Source: Zoogloeaceae bacterium
Lineage (GTDB): Bacteria > Pseudomonadota > Gammaproteobacteria > Burkholderiales > Rhodocyclaceae
Assembly: GCA_024235675.1 (NCBI GenBank)
Contig: JACKLZ010000005.1
Span: 1 to 64,000 of the forward strand
Length of the DNA: 64,000 bases
Direction of reading: 5' to 3'
Below the pieces are notes generated by a model. That model was not told the DNA's origin. It did no database searches and saw nothing but the letters and a program-made list of their open reading frames with translations. The position numbers and the translations under genes were made by a program. Of the stretch, positions 9,171 to 18,263 are shown one piece after another; the first letter of the stretch is position 1; the number at the start of each line of letters is the position of its first letter.

Positions 9171-11168
9171 CTACTCGCGCAGCGCCGCCCGCGCCTCCTG
9201 CAAAGTCGAAAACAGCCGACGATCCTCGCCCAGCACCTCGCCCAGCTTGACCCGCGCAAAACCGCTGGAGGCGTAGCGCACCACGGAGGTGTAGTAGGTG
9301 TCGACCAGTGACTGCACCATGGCCGCGTAGTCTTCGAGCAGATCGGGGTCGATGTCGAAGTGGTCGTAATTGACCACCGCCCGCACCCGTCGGCCCAGCG
9401 GCGCGAGCTCTTCGGCCACGCGCTGGCGGATCTGTTCGATCTGCGCCCGGTCGCGCACCGTGTAACGCTCGAAGTCGACGAAGAACAGGTCCTGGTCGGC
9501 GTCGTAGTGCAGCCGCGCTTCGATGGGCCGGTCGAGCAGCACCGCGCGCAGGCCGATATGCGCCTCCTGGAAAATGCGCGCGTCCATCAGGCGCGGCGCG
9601 CCTTCGATGAGCGGCACAAAGCCCATGTGCGCGAGAATGTCGCGCTCGATGTCGATGCCCGGCGCGATCTCGATCAGCGACAGGCCGCGCTCGGTCAGGC
9701 GGAACACGCAGCGCTCGGTGATGTAGAGCACCGGCTGACGGCGCTGGTTGGCCACGTCGCCGCTGAAAGTGCGGTGCTCGACCTGCTCGACAAACTTGGG
9801 AGACTTGCCCTCGCGCACGATGCGCAGCTGGCCGTCTTCAACCGCGACCTCCAGACCGCCCGCGGTAAACGTGCCGACAAAGATCACCTGTTTGGCGTTC
9901 TGGCTGATGTTGATGAAGCCGCCGGCGCCGGCGATGCGGCTGCCGAACTTGCTCACATTCAGGTTGCCCTCACGGTCGGCCTGGGCCAGCCCGAGGAAGG
10001 CCATGTCCAGCCCGCCGCCGTCGTAGAAGTCGAACTGACTGGGCTGGTCGATGATCGCCTCGGTGTTCACCGCCGCGCCAAAGTCCATGCCGCCGGCGGG
10101 AATGCCGCCGATCACGCCGGGCTCGGCGGTGAGCGTCAGCAAGTCGATGATCGACTCTTCGGCCGCCACCGCCGCCACGCCCTCCGGCATGCCGATACCC
10201 AGGTTCACCACCGCGTTGGGTCGCAGCTCCATGGCCGCGCGGCGCGCGATGATCTTGCGCTCCGACATCGGCAGCGACGCCACGCTGGTGGCCGGCACAC
10301 GGATTTCGCCGGCGTAGGCCGCGTTGTAGGGCGTGCCGAAGGTCTGTTCGTGGTGCTCGGGCTTTTCGGCCACCACGACGCAATCGACCAGCACGCCGGG
10401 GATCTTCACCTGACGCGGGTTGAGCGTGCCGCGGTCGGCCACCCGCTCGACCTGCGCGATGACGATGCCGCCGCTGTTGTGGGCGGCCATGGCAATGGCC
10501 ATCGCCTCCAGCGTCAGCGCCTCTTTTTCCATGGTCACATTGCCGTCGAGGTCGGCCGTAGTGCCACGGATGATGCCGACGTGAATCGGGAAGGCTTTGT
10601 AGAACAGGTAGTCCTCGCCGTCGATGGGCATCAGGTGCACCAGCTCTTCCCGGGTGACCGTGTTGATCTTGCCGCCGCCAAAACGCGGGTCAACAAACGT
10701 ACCCAGACCAACGCGGGTCAGCGTGCCGGGCTTGCCGGCAGCGATGTCACGAAACAGGTGAGAGATCACGCCTTGCGGCAGGTTGTAGGCCTCAATCTGG
10801 TCGCTCGTGGCCAGTGCCTGAAGCTGCGGCACCAGCCCCCAGTGCCCGCCCACCACGCGCTTGACCAGCCCGCGATGGCCGAAATGGTTGAGCCCGCGCT
10901 GCTTGCCATCGCCCTGACCCGCGGCGTAGACCAGCGTAAGGTCGCGCGGATAGCCCACGCCATCGTCGCTCTCCTGGGCCTCGGCGAGGAAACGTTCCTC
11001 AAGCGCCACGGCGATGCCTTCGGCAAAACCGATGCCGACAAAGCCGCCGGTGGCCACGGTGTCGCCACTGCGCACCAGCTGCACCGCCTCGGCGGCGCTC
11101 ACCACCTTGCCACGCCGACGCCGGCGCAGCTCTTCAATCATTCGTGCGGTATTGCCCCGATCCTGCAT
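9171..11168 (-). CDS. Acyl-CoA:acetate/3-ketoacid CoA-transferase, alpha-beta fused, with C-terminal extension
   Basis: A 665-aa family I CoA-transferase in which the alpha and beta halves are fused as in YdiF. The alpha half shows the [20 protein letters not shown]oA-binding loop. The beta half shows [12 protein letters not shown], then [15 protein letters not shown], where the Glu of AEPG occupies the position of the catalytic glutamate that forms the glutamyl-CoA thioester. YdiF-type enzymes are about 530 residues. Here an extra C-terminal region of about 130 residues (ending [13 protein letters not shown]) follows the CoA-transferase fold. The start at 11168 is preferred over the Met 6 codons upstream because GAGGGGGCGAGGGC directly precedes it. 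The likely role is activation of short-chain or beta-keto acids. Confidence 0.88.
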   Translation of the reverse strand: MQDRGNTARMIEELRRRRRGKVVSAAEAVQLVRSGDTVATGGFVGIGFAEGIAVALEERFLAEAQESDDGVGYPRDLTLVYAAGQGDGKQRGLNHFGHRGLVKRVVGGHWGLVPQLQALATSDQIEAYNLPQGVISHLFRDIAAGKPGTLTRVGLGTFVDPRFGGGKINTVTREELVHLMPIDGEDYLFYKAFPIHVGIIRGTTADLDGNVTMEKEALTLEAMAIAMAAHNSGGIVIAQVERVADRGTLNPRQVKIPGVLVDCVVVAEKPEHHEQTFGTPYNAAYAGEIRVPATSVASLPMSERKIIARRAAMELRPNAVVNLGIGMPEGVAAVAAEESIIDLLTLTAEPGVIGGIPAGGMDFGAAVNTEAIIDQPSQFDFYDGGGLDMAFLGLAQADREGNLNVSKFGSRIAGAGGFINISQNAKQVIFVGTFTAGGLEVAVEDGQLRIVREGKSPKFVEQVEHRTFSGDVANQRRQPVLYITERCVFRLTERGLSLIEIAPGIDIERDILAHMGFVPLIEGAPRLMDARIFQEAHIGLRAVLLDRPIEARLHYDADQDLFFVDFERYTVRDRAQIEQIRQRVAEELAPLGRRVRAVVNYDHFDIDPDLLEDYAAMVQSLVDTYYTSVVRYASSGFARVKLGEVLGEDRRLFSTLQEARAALRE

Positions 11169-11256
11169 GCCCTCGCCCCCTCGCATCGCGGCCGTCGAAC
11201 GGGCCGCTCAGATATGGCGCAACAATACTGCGCCACTCGGGGAAAAGGCTACCGGG

Positions 11257-12453
11257 TTAACCCGGCATGCCGTCGATGCGGGTGCTCACCAGCCATTTGC
11301 CGTAACGCCACAGGAAGAGCAACAGCGCACCGGCAAAACAGGCACCGGCCGCGTGGATCAGCGGTTGATACGCGGCGGGGATGAAGGCCGCCCCCAGGCG
11401 CAACACTGTCGCCAGCAGCATCAAGGCGTAGGCCGGCACCATCAGCGGCGGCAAGACCAGATTGCGCCCGGTGTGGCCAAGTGCGGTGCGGGTCATCATG
11501 CCGAGCGTCAGCACACCGACGCCACCGATGGCAATGCAGTGCACTGCCGCCGACATCAGCGCAGGCGCGACCGACAAGGCCAGCCCCACCAGTCCGATAC
11601 CCAGCGCGGTCAGCGAGTAGCCCAGATACAGCACCCACAGCAGCGGATGCTGACGCATCGAGCCATGCGCATTGCGCATCAGCAGCACCAGGTTGAACAC
11701 CATGCCGGCCGCACCGACGATGAGCGCCAGCACCGACGGCGCATTGGTGGCAATCAGCGCCGCCAGGATCACCGGTGACAGCAAACCGACAATGCCCGCC
11801 CAGCGCGGATGGCTGACCTGCGGCCGCTTGAGCGCGCGGTGGGTAAAGAAGGGAATCACCCGCAAGCCGATCAAGGTGATGAAGCCGGACACCAGCAACA
11901 GGCCGGTGAACAGCAGACGGCGGGCATCCATGTCCAGCACGCCGGCGACGGTCAGCAAATACAGGGCGTTGGCCAACGCGAACGCGAGCAGCAAAAAGGG
12001 CACGCCCGCATTGCGCTTGCTGCGCGCCCGCCACACCGGCAGCGCCACCGCGACGGCGGCACAGACAAAGAAACTGACCGACAGCAGGCCGGTGATCAAG
12101 GGTGCGCCGGTCTCGGTCGAGGCGGCAATACGCGCGCCCAGCCACAGCGCGGCGAGGCCGGCCAGCGGCGTGCCCGAGAAGGCCGGCTGACCGGTCCACG
12201 AACCGACGGCCGTCAGCAAAAAGCCAACGATGACCGCCCCCGCGTAGCCCCAGATCATCTCGTGACCGTGCCACATCAAGCCCGGCAGCGCATCGGTGCC
12301 GTTGAAACCGGCCACCCAGGCCAGAATGGCGACCACGCCGAACAGCGCCGCGAAAAGGTAGAAGGGGCGGAAGGCCATCGCCATGAAAGGCGACCAGCCA
12401 GCGCGGCTGGCCGGCAAGCGGGGGCGGGGTTCTTCGAGTCGGATAATGGCCAT
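11257..12453 (-). CDS. nnrS: NnrS family haem-copper membrane protein
   Basis: NnrS proteins are polytopic inner-membrane proteins tied to nitric oxide tolerance in denitrifiers. This one is 398 aa with about 12 hydrophobic segments. The N-terminus MAIIRLEEPRPR is followed by WSPFMAMAFRPFYLFAALFG, the usual NnrS opening. WHGHEMIWGYAGAVIVGFLLTAVGSWTG carries the conserved His pair thought to bind haem or copper. RVIPFFTHRAL and HCIAIGGVGVLTLGMMTRTALGHTGR are also typical. The start was placed at the Met before RLEEPRPR; a longer reading frame to 12666 has no membrane-protein character. It lies 139 bp downstream of a hemerythrin gene and near an nsrR-like regulator, so it is probably part of an NO-responsive unit. 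Confidence 0.92.
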   Translation of the reverse strand: MAIIRLEEPRPRLPASRAGWSPFMAMAFRPFYLFAALFGVVAILAWVAGFNGTDALPGLMWHGHEMIWGYAGAVIVGFLLTAVGSWTGQPAFSGTPLAGLAALWLGARIAASTETGAPLITGLLSVSFFVCAAVAVALPVWRARSKRNAGVPFLLLAFALANALYLLTVAGVLDMDARRLLFTGLLLVSGFITLIGLRVIPFFTHRALKRPQVSHPRWAGIVGLLSPVILAALIATNAPSVLALIVGAAGMVFNLVLLMRNAHGSMRQHPLLWVLYLGYSLTALGIGLVGLALSVAPALMSAAVHCIAIGGVGVLTLGMMTRTALGHTGRNLVLPPLMVPAYALMLLATVLRLGAAFIPAAYQPLIHAAGACFAGALLLFLWRYGKWLVSTRIDGMPG

Positions 12454-12592
12454 CGGGAATCTCGTGAATCGGATCAATGGGCGCGCTGGCGCCCCGGGAA
12501 AAAAGCCCGGCGTGCCGGGATGCGCTTGGGGCTGGGGGTGGACAGCTTGGGCTGCCTCGTGGTGTTCATTCTTGCGTGCTCGTGCCAGGCAA

Positions 12593-12949
12593 TCAGGCGG
12601 CCGCCGGGGCCAGGTGACGCTCGACGGCGGGGAACATCTCCCGCTCTTCGAAACGCACATGGGCAATCAAGGCCTCGCCCGCCTCGGCGCAGCGCCGGCC
12701 GGCCTGGGCCGCGTCAAACAAGCGCATGAGCTGTTCATGCTCGGCCAGCAAGCGGCTCACCAAGGCCTGCTCGCCGCCAGTGCGCAGCACCGGCAGCAGA
12801 TCGCGCTCTTCTTCGTCGAAATGCGCCTGCAGCTCCGGGCGCATCTGCGTCAGCATCGCCACGCCAGTGCCGCCGATCAGCGCACGGGCCAGTCGCAGGG
12901 CAGCATGGTGTTCGCGGGACAAGGGGACGAGACGGGGGTCGCGGCGCAT
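12593..12949 (-). CDS. Hemerythrin (HHE) domain protein
   Basis: A 118-aa four-helix hemerythrin-like di-iron protein. The ligand pattern is visible as SREHHAALRLA, then LQAHFDEEERDLLPVL, LLAEHEQLMRLF and IAHVRFEEREMFP. These supply the H...HxxxE...H...HxxxE arrangement typical of HHE domains. Related proteins (the YtfE/RIC or NorA type) bind NO or repair nitrosylated iron centres, which fits its position between nnrS and nsrR. The ATG at 12949 follows GGAGG by 5 bases, so it is preferred to the GTG two codons upstream. Its promoter region holds two NsrR-like sites. Confidence 0.88.
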   Translation of the reverse strand: MRRDPRLVPLSREHHAALRLARALIGGTGVAMLTQMRPELQAHFDEEERDLLPVLRTGGEQALVSRLLAEHEQLMRLFDAAQAGRRCAEAGEALIAHVRFEEREMFPAVERHLAPAAA

Positions 12950-12983
12950 GGGCACCTCCTCGGATCAATCAAACGGCTTCACG

Positions 12984-13006
12984 AAGAGTCATTTTAAGTG
13001 TATCTT
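12984..13006. promoter_or_regulatory. NsrR-like operator 1
   Basis: AAGAGTCATTT-T-AAGTGTATCTT fits the 11-1-11 bp NsrR consensus AAGATGCATTT-N-AAATGCATCTT. It matches 9 of 11 bases in each half. It lies 35 bp upstream of the hemerythrin start, in the divergent region. Known for the family: NsrR represses NO-detoxification genes from such sites. Binding here is inferred. Confidence 0.75.
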
Positions 13007-13009
13007 TCA

Positions 13010-13032
13010 AAGAGTCAACCTGAATACATCTT
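13010..13032. promoter_or_regulatory. NsrR-like operator 2 (weaker)
   Basis: AAGAGTCAACC-T-GAATACATCTT has a good right half and a weaker left half (6 of 11) against the NsrR consensus. Its centre is 26 bp from that of operator 1, and it lies 31 bp upstream of the nsrR-like start, so it could serve autoregulation. Confidence 0.5.
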
Positions 13033-13062
13033 TAGCCTTGAGCCCAATCGGCCGGACACCCC

Positions 13063-13512
13063 ATGCAGATCACTCAGTACACCGACTACGCCCTGCGCGT
13101 CCTGATCTATCTGGGCGCCTGTCCGGAACGGCGCGTGACCATCAAGGAAATCGCCGAGACCTTCGATATCTCGCGCAGCCACGTGATGAAGATCGTCAAT
13201 CAGCTGGTAACGCTGGGCTTTGTGGAGGGCACGCGCGGCAAGGGCGGCGGTCTGCGTCTGAATCGCGCACCGGCGGCCATCGGCGTGGGCGAAGTCGTGC
13301 GCCTGATGGAGCCCGGCTTCGATCTGGTCGACTGCTTCCGTGCCGAGCCGAACTGTCTGCTGTCGCCGAGTTGTCGGCTCAAGGGCGCCTTGCAGACCGC
13401 CTTGCAGGCATTTCTCGCCGCGCTGGACGAGGTCACCCTGGCCGATCTGATCGTCAATCAGCCCCGTCTGCGCGACATGCTCGGCGTCATCGCCCTTACC
13501 CCAGCACCGTGA
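13063..13512 (+). CDS. nsrR: Rrf2 family regulator, NsrR-like nitric oxide sensor
   Basis: A 149-aa Rrf2-type winged-helix repressor. The N-terminus MQITQYTDYALRVLIYLG is almost that of NsrR, and ISRSHVMKIVNQLVTLGFV is the recognition helix region. The wing RGKGGGLRL follows. Three cysteines (C..FRAEPN..C..LLSPS..C, then RLKGAL) match the [Fe-S] ligand cluster of NsrR. The spacing between the first two is six residues, a little longer than in E. coli NsrR. Together with the divergent hemerythrin and nnrS genes and the NsrR-like operators, this supports an NO-sensing repressor. Its stop codon overlaps the 3' end of yjbQ on the other strand by 17 bp. Confidence 0.9.
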   Translation: MQITQYTDYALRVLIYLGACPERRVTIKEIAETFDISRSHVMKIVNQLVTLGFVEGTRGKGGGLRLNRAPAAIGVGEVVRLMEPGFDLVDCFRAEPNCLLSPSCRLKGALQTALQAFLAALDEVTLADLIVNQPRLRDMLGVIALTPAP

Positions 13513-13912
13513 CCACCACCGAGCGCGTCGCGCCGTGCGTGCGGTGCTCCCACAGATAAATCCCTTGCCAGGTACCCAGCAGCAGACGCCCCCCGCCGAC
13601 GGGTATGGTCACGCTCGTATCGGTCAGCACCGTGCGCACATGAGCGGCCATGTCGTCGGGGCCTTCAAGATCGTGCCGCCAGGCCGGGTCGCCATCCGGC
13701 GCGAGGCGCGCCATCACGGTCTCCAGATCGCGGCGCACATCCGGGTCGGCGTTCTCGGTGATCATCAGCGAACAACTGGTGTGCTGCACGAAGACGTGGC
13801 ATAGGCCAGTGGACCTGCCGCTATCGCGCACCACCCCGGCCACCGCGTCGGTGATCTCCTGCGTTCCCCGGCCGCGCGTCGTGATGCTGAGCACCTGTTG
13901 GTGTGTGGTCAT
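13496..13912 (-). CDS. yjbQ: YjbQ family protein (UPF0047, thiamin-phosphate-synthase-like fold)
   Basis: A 138-aa YjbQ protein. Family signatures are GLCHVFVQHTSCSLMITENADPDVRRD, containing the conserved HTS and ENAD motifs, and LLGTWQGIYLWEHR with HGATRSVVVTVLG at the end. E. coli YjbQ has weak thiamin phosphate synthase activity, but the physiological role is not settled. Its length is standard. It is convergent with and overlaps the nsrR-like gene at the 3' ends, and its start faces a response-regulator gene. Confidence 0.9.
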   Translation of the reverse strand: MTTHQQVLSITTRGRGTQEITDAVAGVVRDSGRSTGLCHVFVQHTSCSLMITENADPDVRRDLETVMARLAPDGDPAWRHDLEGPDDMAAHVRTVLTDTSVTIPVGGGRLLLGTWQGIYLWEHRTHGATRSVVVTVLG

Positions 13913-14013
13913 GCCGCCACCCTAAGCAAAAATGTATAGGGAAATCCCTTAAGGTCAAACGTGCATCGTCCGTTGACCCTGTCGTTCTCATCTCTTGACA
14001 TCCTGATCGCACC

Positions 14014-14499
14014 ATGCCCACAAAACGCATTATTGTCATCGACGACCTGTCCGTCATTCGTGGCTTCGTCAAAGGCGCCCTCAAGCACCTCGATGTGCGC
14101 GTCGGCGAAGCCTCGGGTGCCGAGCAGGCCTTGGCCATGCTCGAATCCATGCCGGCAGACGTCATCATCTGCGATCTGAACATGCCGGGCATGAGCGGCG
14201 AAACCTTTGTGAAAACCCTTCGCGAGCGCGGCGACCAGACCCCGATCATCATGCTCACGGTCGAGGGCGATCGGAGCGTTGTCGCCAAACTGCTGCAAGC
14301 GGGTATCCAGGGCTACATGCTCAAGCCCTTCAAGCCCGCGATCCTGGCCGAGCGGGTGCAGGAGCTGCTCGACGGCACGGCACCACCCGTCCGCCCCTAC
14401 GAAGCCCCCGTCGAGACGCCAGCCACGACCGCCGAGGGCGAGGACGCTAAACCGGCCGACGCGGTCGAGGACGCTGAATCCACCGGCACAGCCGACTGA
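14014..14499 (+). CDS. Single-domain response regulator with acidic tail
   Basis: A 161-aa protein made of one CheY-like receiver and a disordered tail. The receiver (1-122) has the acidic pair in IVIDDLSVIRG and the acceptor Asp in VIICDLNMPGMSG. The switch Thr is in IIMLTVEGD and the Lys in GYMLKPFKP, so it is fully phosphorylatable. Residues 125-161 are a Pro/Ala/Glu/Asp-rich tail with no domain. No kinase is adjacent; the hybrid kinase at the left end and unlinked kinases are candidates. It is divergent from yjbQ with a 101-bp gap. Confidence 0.88.
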   Translation: MPTKRIIVIDDLSVIRGFVKGALKHLDVRVGEASGAEQALAMLESMPADVIICDLNMPGMSGETFVKTLRERGDQTPIIMLTVEGDRSVVAKLLQAGIQGYMLKPFKPAILAERVQELLDGTAPPVRPYEAPVETPATTAEGEDAKPADAVEDAESTGTAD

Positions 14500-14506
14500 A
14501 CGCTGC

Positions 14507-15406
14507 CTACAGGCCCCGCGCCCAGGCCGGTCGCAATCCAGCCTGCGACGGCGCCTCAAGCGCGGCGCGCACCTGCGCCAGCAAGCGCGGCTTGTCGGCG
14601 CCCAGCGTGCCTTTGAGTACCAGCCAGTTGGACGCGTGATCGGAGCGGAACACCGTCCGTTTCAAGTCCAGCTGCGACAGAAAGCCTTCCATTTCAAGCA
14701 GCAGACCGCGCAAGTCCAGCGCCTCCCACTCCGGGAAGCTGGCCCGGAAGCGCTGTTCGCCGGTCGGAAAACTCACCACCAAGGTCGCGAGATACTCCGG
14801 CTGTGTCATATTGGCCAGCCGCGCCGAGGCCTCGGCATGCTGCGCGCTGAACACCGGCCCGCCCAAGCCATTGAGGATCATCACCGAACGGGTGATGCCG
14901 GCCTCGCCGAGCGTGTCCAGCGCCTCGCGGGTGGTGTCGAAGGTCTCGCCCTTGTTCACCCGCGCCAGCACCGTGTCGTCACCCGACTCGGCGCCGACAT
15001 AAACCATGCGCAAGCCGGCGGCGGCCAGCGCCTGCATGTCGGCGACCGACTTCTTGCGCAGGTTGCGCGGCAGGCAATAGCTTGAAATGCGGCGCACCGC
15101 CGGCAGATGGGTGCGAATGGCCTCGAGGATGGCGAGCAGGCGCCGGGTCGGCAGCACCAGCGCGTCGCCATCGGCCAGAAACACACGACGCACCTGATCG
15201 CCGTACATCGCCGCGACCCGGCGAATGCTGTCGATCACCTCGTCTTCAGCACGTGCGCGAAACGCCTTTTGCGGTGCGGTATACATCTCGCAGAACGTGC
15301 ATTGGTTCCATGAGCAGCCGTCCGTCACCGGCAGGATCAGCGACTGCGCCTCGCTTGGCGGCCGGAACACCGGCTCGACATAGCGGATCGGAATCATCTC
15401 AGTCAT
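14507..15406 (-). CDS. Radical SAM protein
   Basis: A 299-aa radical SAM enzyme of unassigned substrate. The cluster motif reads [14 protein letters not shown]. The cysteines are spaced C-x4-C-x2-C, one residue longer than the canonical C-x3-C-x2-C; similar GCSxNxCTFC motifs occur in a family of bacterial radical SAM proteins. A SAM-binding [12 protein letters not shown] strand, a YVGAESGDD motif and an LNGLGG motif follow in the usual TIM-barrel order. The gene overlaps the end of psd by 8 bp, so it is probably co-transcribed downstream of psd. There is no SPASM or B12 domain. Confidence 0.85.
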   Translation of the reverse strand: MTEMIPIRYVEPVFRPPSEAQSLILPVTDGCSWNQCTFCEMYTAPQKAFRARAEDEVIDSIRRVAAMYGDQVRRVFLADGDALVLPTRRLLAILEAIRTHLPAVRRISSYCLPRNLRKKSVADMQALAAAGLRMVYVGAESGDDTVLARVNKGETFDTTREALDTLGEAGITRSVMILNGLGGPVFSAQHAEASARLANMTQPEYLATLVVSFPTGEQRFRASFPEWEALDLRGLLLEMEGFLSQLDLKRTVFRSDHASNWLVLKGTLGADKPRLLAQVRAALEAPSQAGLRPAWARGL

Positions 15407-16289
15407 GGAGCGCCAGCACGGTCTCGGCCTCGAAGACCGGCGGCGGCAACGCCCGCCCCATGCGCTCGCCCAGACGCACGCCCACCCCCGGCGCCCACGC
15501 CGGATTGAAGGCCATCATCGGCTTCGGGAAGAGCATCACCACGGTCGAGCCGAGCAGAAAGCGGCCCATCTCCTCGCCCTGCGCCAGCACGATGTCCTGA
15601 TCGTCGTAACGCCATTTGGTGATGTCGGGCCGGCGCGGCGGATTGATCACGCCGTGCCACACCGTGGCCATGCTGCCGACAATGGTGGCGCCGACCAGCA
15701 CCATCGCAAACGGGCCGGCCTCGGACTCGAACACGCACACCACCCGCTCGTTGCGCGCAAACAGCCCGGGCACGCCGCGTGCGGTGGTCGGGTTCACCGA
15801 AAACAGCGCACCGGGCACGTAGATCATCTCGACCAGGCGACCGTCACAGGGCATGTGGATGCGGTGGTAATCGCGCGGGCTCAGATACAGCGTGGCGAAC
15901 TGGCCATCCTGGAATTGAGCGGCCAACTGCATGTCGCCGCCGAGCAGCGCGCTACAGCTATAACTGTGGCCCTTGGCCTGAAACACCTGATCGCCGCGGA
16001 TCGGCCCGAACTGGCTGATCGCCCCGTCCACCGGGCAAACAAAATCGGCCTCCACCAGGGTGCGAGCGTCGTCGCGCAGCGCGCGGGTAAAGAATTCATT
16101 GAAGCTCGGGTAGGCCGCCGGGTCAGGATTGGCCGCCTCGCTCATATCCACCGCATAACGCCGGATAAACCAGCGGATCACTGCAGTGGTGAGCTTGCCG
16201 CCGCGCAGCCCGGCGAGCTTGCCGGCGAGCACGGTCAGGCCGCGTTTGGGCAGCAGATATTGGGGGATTACGGCGAGGCGATCGGACAC
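15399..16289 (-). CDS. psd: Phosphatidylserine decarboxylase
   Basis: The enzyme converts phosphatidylserine to phosphatidylethanolamine at the inner membrane. The 296-aa protein shows [28 protein letters not shown], the [16 protein letters not shown] active-site block, and the LGST self-cleavage site ([12 protein letters not shown]) that yields the pyruvoyl alpha subunit. It is closer to the proteobacterial psd group with an N-terminal amphipathic stretch than to short psd forms. The start is GTG at 16289. The downstream radical SAM gene overlaps its stop codon. Confidence 0.95.
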   Translation of the reverse strand: MSDRLAVIPQYLLPKRGLTVLAGKLAGLRGGKLTTAVIRWFIRRYAVDMSEAANPDPAAYPSFNEFFTRALRDDARTLVEADFVCPVDGAISQFGPIRGDQVFQAKGHSYSCSALLGGDMQLAAQFQDGQFATLYLSPRDYHRIHMPCDGRLVEMIYVPGALFSVNPTTARGVPGLFARNERVVCVFESEAGPFAMVLVGATIVGSMATVWHGVINPPRRPDITKWRYDDQDIVLAQGEEMGRFLLGSTVVMLFPKPMMAFNPAWAPGVGVRLGERMGRALPPPVFEAETVLALHD

Positions 16290-16404
16290 AGGACATCCAG
16301 CATTAAGAGAGTGTGCCGCCGATTATAACGATAGCGACGGCAGCGCCGGAGGGGGCGAGCCATGCCGTCGCATCAGCATTGACGACACACCACGGCATTA
16401 AAAA

Positions 16405-16420
16405 ATTAGACTTTTCTAAT
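16405..16420. promoter_or_regulatory. Inverted repeat upstream of tetR-type gene
   Basis: ATTAGA-CTTT-TCTAAT is a perfect 6-bp inverted repeat in an AT-rich pocket 48 bp before the TetR start. It is a candidate operator or part of the promoter. Confidence 0.45.
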
Positions 16421-16435
16421 ATTTTGGCTAAACTG

Positions 16436-16451
16436 GTAAGCAATCACTTAC
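16436..16451. promoter_or_regulatory. Second inverted repeat upstream of tetR-type gene
   Basis: GTAAG-CAATCA-CTTAC is a perfect 5-bp inverted repeat 17 bp before the TetR start. Its position over the likely transcription start suggests an autoregulatory operator. This is inference. Confidence 0.45.
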
Positions 16452-16467
16452 TTACTGCGATGCCGCC

Positions 16468-17082
16468 ATGCCTCACACCGCCGACCGCCAGCCCACCCAG
16501 ACCCGACAGGCCGAAATCGTCGCCGCCGTGCTCGCGCTGTCGGCCAGCCAGGGGCCCGGCACCATCACCACCCAGGGCATCGCCACGGCGATCGGCCTGA
16601 CGCATGGCGCCTTGTTCAAGCATTTCCCGACCAAGGCCGCACTGTGGCTGGCGGTCATTGACTGGGTTGACACCCAACTGATGGCCCGGCTGCAGGCCGC
16701 CGCCGACGGTCACGACCACCCGGTGGCCGCGCTGCGGGCGGTGTTCATGGCACATACCGACTTTGTTGTCGCCCACCCGGGCGTACCGCGTTTCATCTTC
16801 AACGAATTGCAGCAACCTGAAGACTCGCCGCTCAAGCGCCGTGTCAGCGACATGCTCGCCCGCTATCGCCAGTTGCTGCTGTGGCTGCTCAAGCAATCCG
16901 CGTCGCTGGGCGCGCTGCGCCCCCGGCTCGATCTCGATGCCGCGGCCACCTTGTTCATCGGCAGTCTGCAGGGTCTGGTGATGCAGGCCATGCTGCGCGG
17001 CGACACCGCAGGCATGCGCGATGCGGCCGACACCGTCTTCGCCCTCTACCGGTCCGCCATCATTGTGGAGCTCACCTCATGA
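16468..17082 (+). CDS. TetR/AcrR family transcriptional regulator
   Basis: A 204-aa TetR-type regulator. The DNA-binding helix-turn-helix spans about residues 12-58: RQAEIVAAVLALSASQG, then ITTQGIATAIGLTHGALFKHFPTKAALW. The C-terminal ligand domain is longer-chain and divergent. The gene heads a tightly packed operon: its TGA overlaps the ATG of the HlyD-type adaptor. It is therefore the likely local repressor of that efflux system, acting at the two inverted repeats upstream. Confidence 0.9.
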   Translation: MPHTADRQPTQTRQAEIVAAVLALSASQGPGTITTQGIATAIGLTHGALFKHFPTKAALWLAVIDWVDTQLMARLQAAADGHDHPVAALRAVFMAHTDFVVAHPGVPRFIFNELQQPEDSPLKRRVSDMLARYRQLLLWLLKQSASLGALRPRLDLDAAATLFIGSLQGLVMQAMLRGDTAGMRDAADTVFALYRSAIIVELTS

Positions 17083-18263
17083 AAATCGCTACCCTGCGCC
17101 GCTGGGCCTGGCTGCCGCTGGCCGTTGCGCTACTCGCCGGTTTTGCCTACGTGGTCGCCCGCTCGGGTCCGCTGGCGCCGATCCGCGTCACTGTCGCCAC
17201 CGTCGCCGAGGGCCGGGTCGCGCCGGTGCTGTTCGGCATCGGCACGGTCGACGCCCGGCGCGCCTATGCCGTCGGGCCAACGGCCCCCGGCCGCCTGCTA
17301 CAGGTCGACGTCGACGTGGGCGACACGGTGCGCGCCGGCCAGGTGCTGGCACGGCTCGACCCGGTGGATCTCGACGCCCGCATGGCCGCCCTCGACGCCT
17401 CGGCCGACCGCGCGCGCAGCGCGCTGGCCGCAGCCCAGGCCCAGCAGCGGGACATGAATGCCCGCGCCGAAGTGGCCGCCATTAACGCGCGCCGCTATGT
17501 CTCGCTCGGCCAGCAACAGTTTGTCAGCGCCAGCGCGGTCGAAGCGCGTACTCAGGAACACACCTCGGCCCACGCCGCGGTCGATGCCGCCGCGGCCAGC
17601 GCCGACAGCGCGCGCGGCGATCTGGCCCGCCTGCAGGCCGAGCGCCAGGCGCTGGTCGAACAACGCGACACCCTGACGCTGGTGGCGCCGGTCGACGGCG
17701 TGGTCACCGCCCGCGAAGCCGAACCCGGCACCACGCTGGTCGCCGGCCAGGCCGCGCTGCGCCTGATCGACCCGGCCAGCCTGTGGGTGCGCACCCGCAT
17801 CGATCAGGGCCGCTCGCAGGGGCTGACAGCCGGCTTGCCGGCGCAGATCGTGCTGCGCTCGCGCCCGAGCGAGCGACTCGCCGGCCAGGTCGAGCGGGTG
17901 GAGTTGATCAGCGACGCGATCACCGAAGAGCGCCTCGCCCAGGTCACTTTTGCGACGGTACCGGCGGGCACCTCGATCGGCGAGATGGCCGAGGTGACGG
18001 TGCAACTGCCGGCCGCCGCCCGCGGCCCGGTGGTGCCCAATGCCGCCCTCCAGCAGCGCAACGGTCAGACCGGCGTGTGGCAACTGGACGGCGACGCCCT
18101 GCGCTTCGCCGCCGTGCGCACCGGCGCCACCGGCCCGGACGGCCAGGTGCAGATCCTCGACGGCCTGGCCGCTGGCGACCGGATCGTGGTGCACAGCGAA
18201 GGCACGCTGAAGCCGGACGCCTCGATCAGCATCGTCGACACCCTGAGCGCGGTGCGCCAATGA
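17079..18263 (+). CDS. HlyD/MacA-type periplasmic adaptor of ABC exporter
   Basis: A 394-aa membrane fusion protein. An N-terminal signal anchor (residues 8-28) precedes a barrel-sandwich region GRLLQVDVDVGDTVRAGQVLARLDP. An alpha-helical hairpin rich in Ala, Arg and Gln spans about 95-185, followed by LVAPVDGVVTAREAEPGTTLVAGQ, the returning lipoyl half. Beta-barrel and membrane-proximal parts follow. It should bridge the FtsX-type permease to an outer-membrane channel that is not encoded nearby. Start chosen at the ATG overlapping the tetR stop (ATGA). Its own stop overlaps the permease start (ATGA). Confidence 0.9.
   Translation: MKIATLRRWAWLPLAVALLAGFAYVVARSGPLAPIRVTVATVAEGRVAPVLFGIGTVDARRAYAVGPTAPGRLLQVDVDVGDTVRAGQVLARLDPVDLDARMAALDASADRARSALAAAQAQQRDMNARAEVAAINARRYVSLGQQQFVSASAVEARTQEHTSAHAAVDAAAASADSARGDLARLQAERQALVEQRDTLTLVAPVDGVVTAREAEPGTTLVAGQAALRLIDPASLWVRTRIDQGRSQGLTAGLPAQIVLRSRPSERLAGQVERVELISDAITEERLAQVTFATVPAGTSIGEMAEVTVQLPAAARGPVVPNAALQQRNGQTGVWQLDGDALRFAAVRTGATGPDGQVQILDGLAAGDRIVVHSEGTLKPDASISIVDTLSAVRQ

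Noticed and set aside
12454..12592. Short ORF and weak hairpin between the hemerythrin and nnrS genes
   Set aside because: A 31-codon frame (MNTTRQPKLSTP...) has no family and the GC hairpin lacks a T-run; neither is strong enough to annotate.
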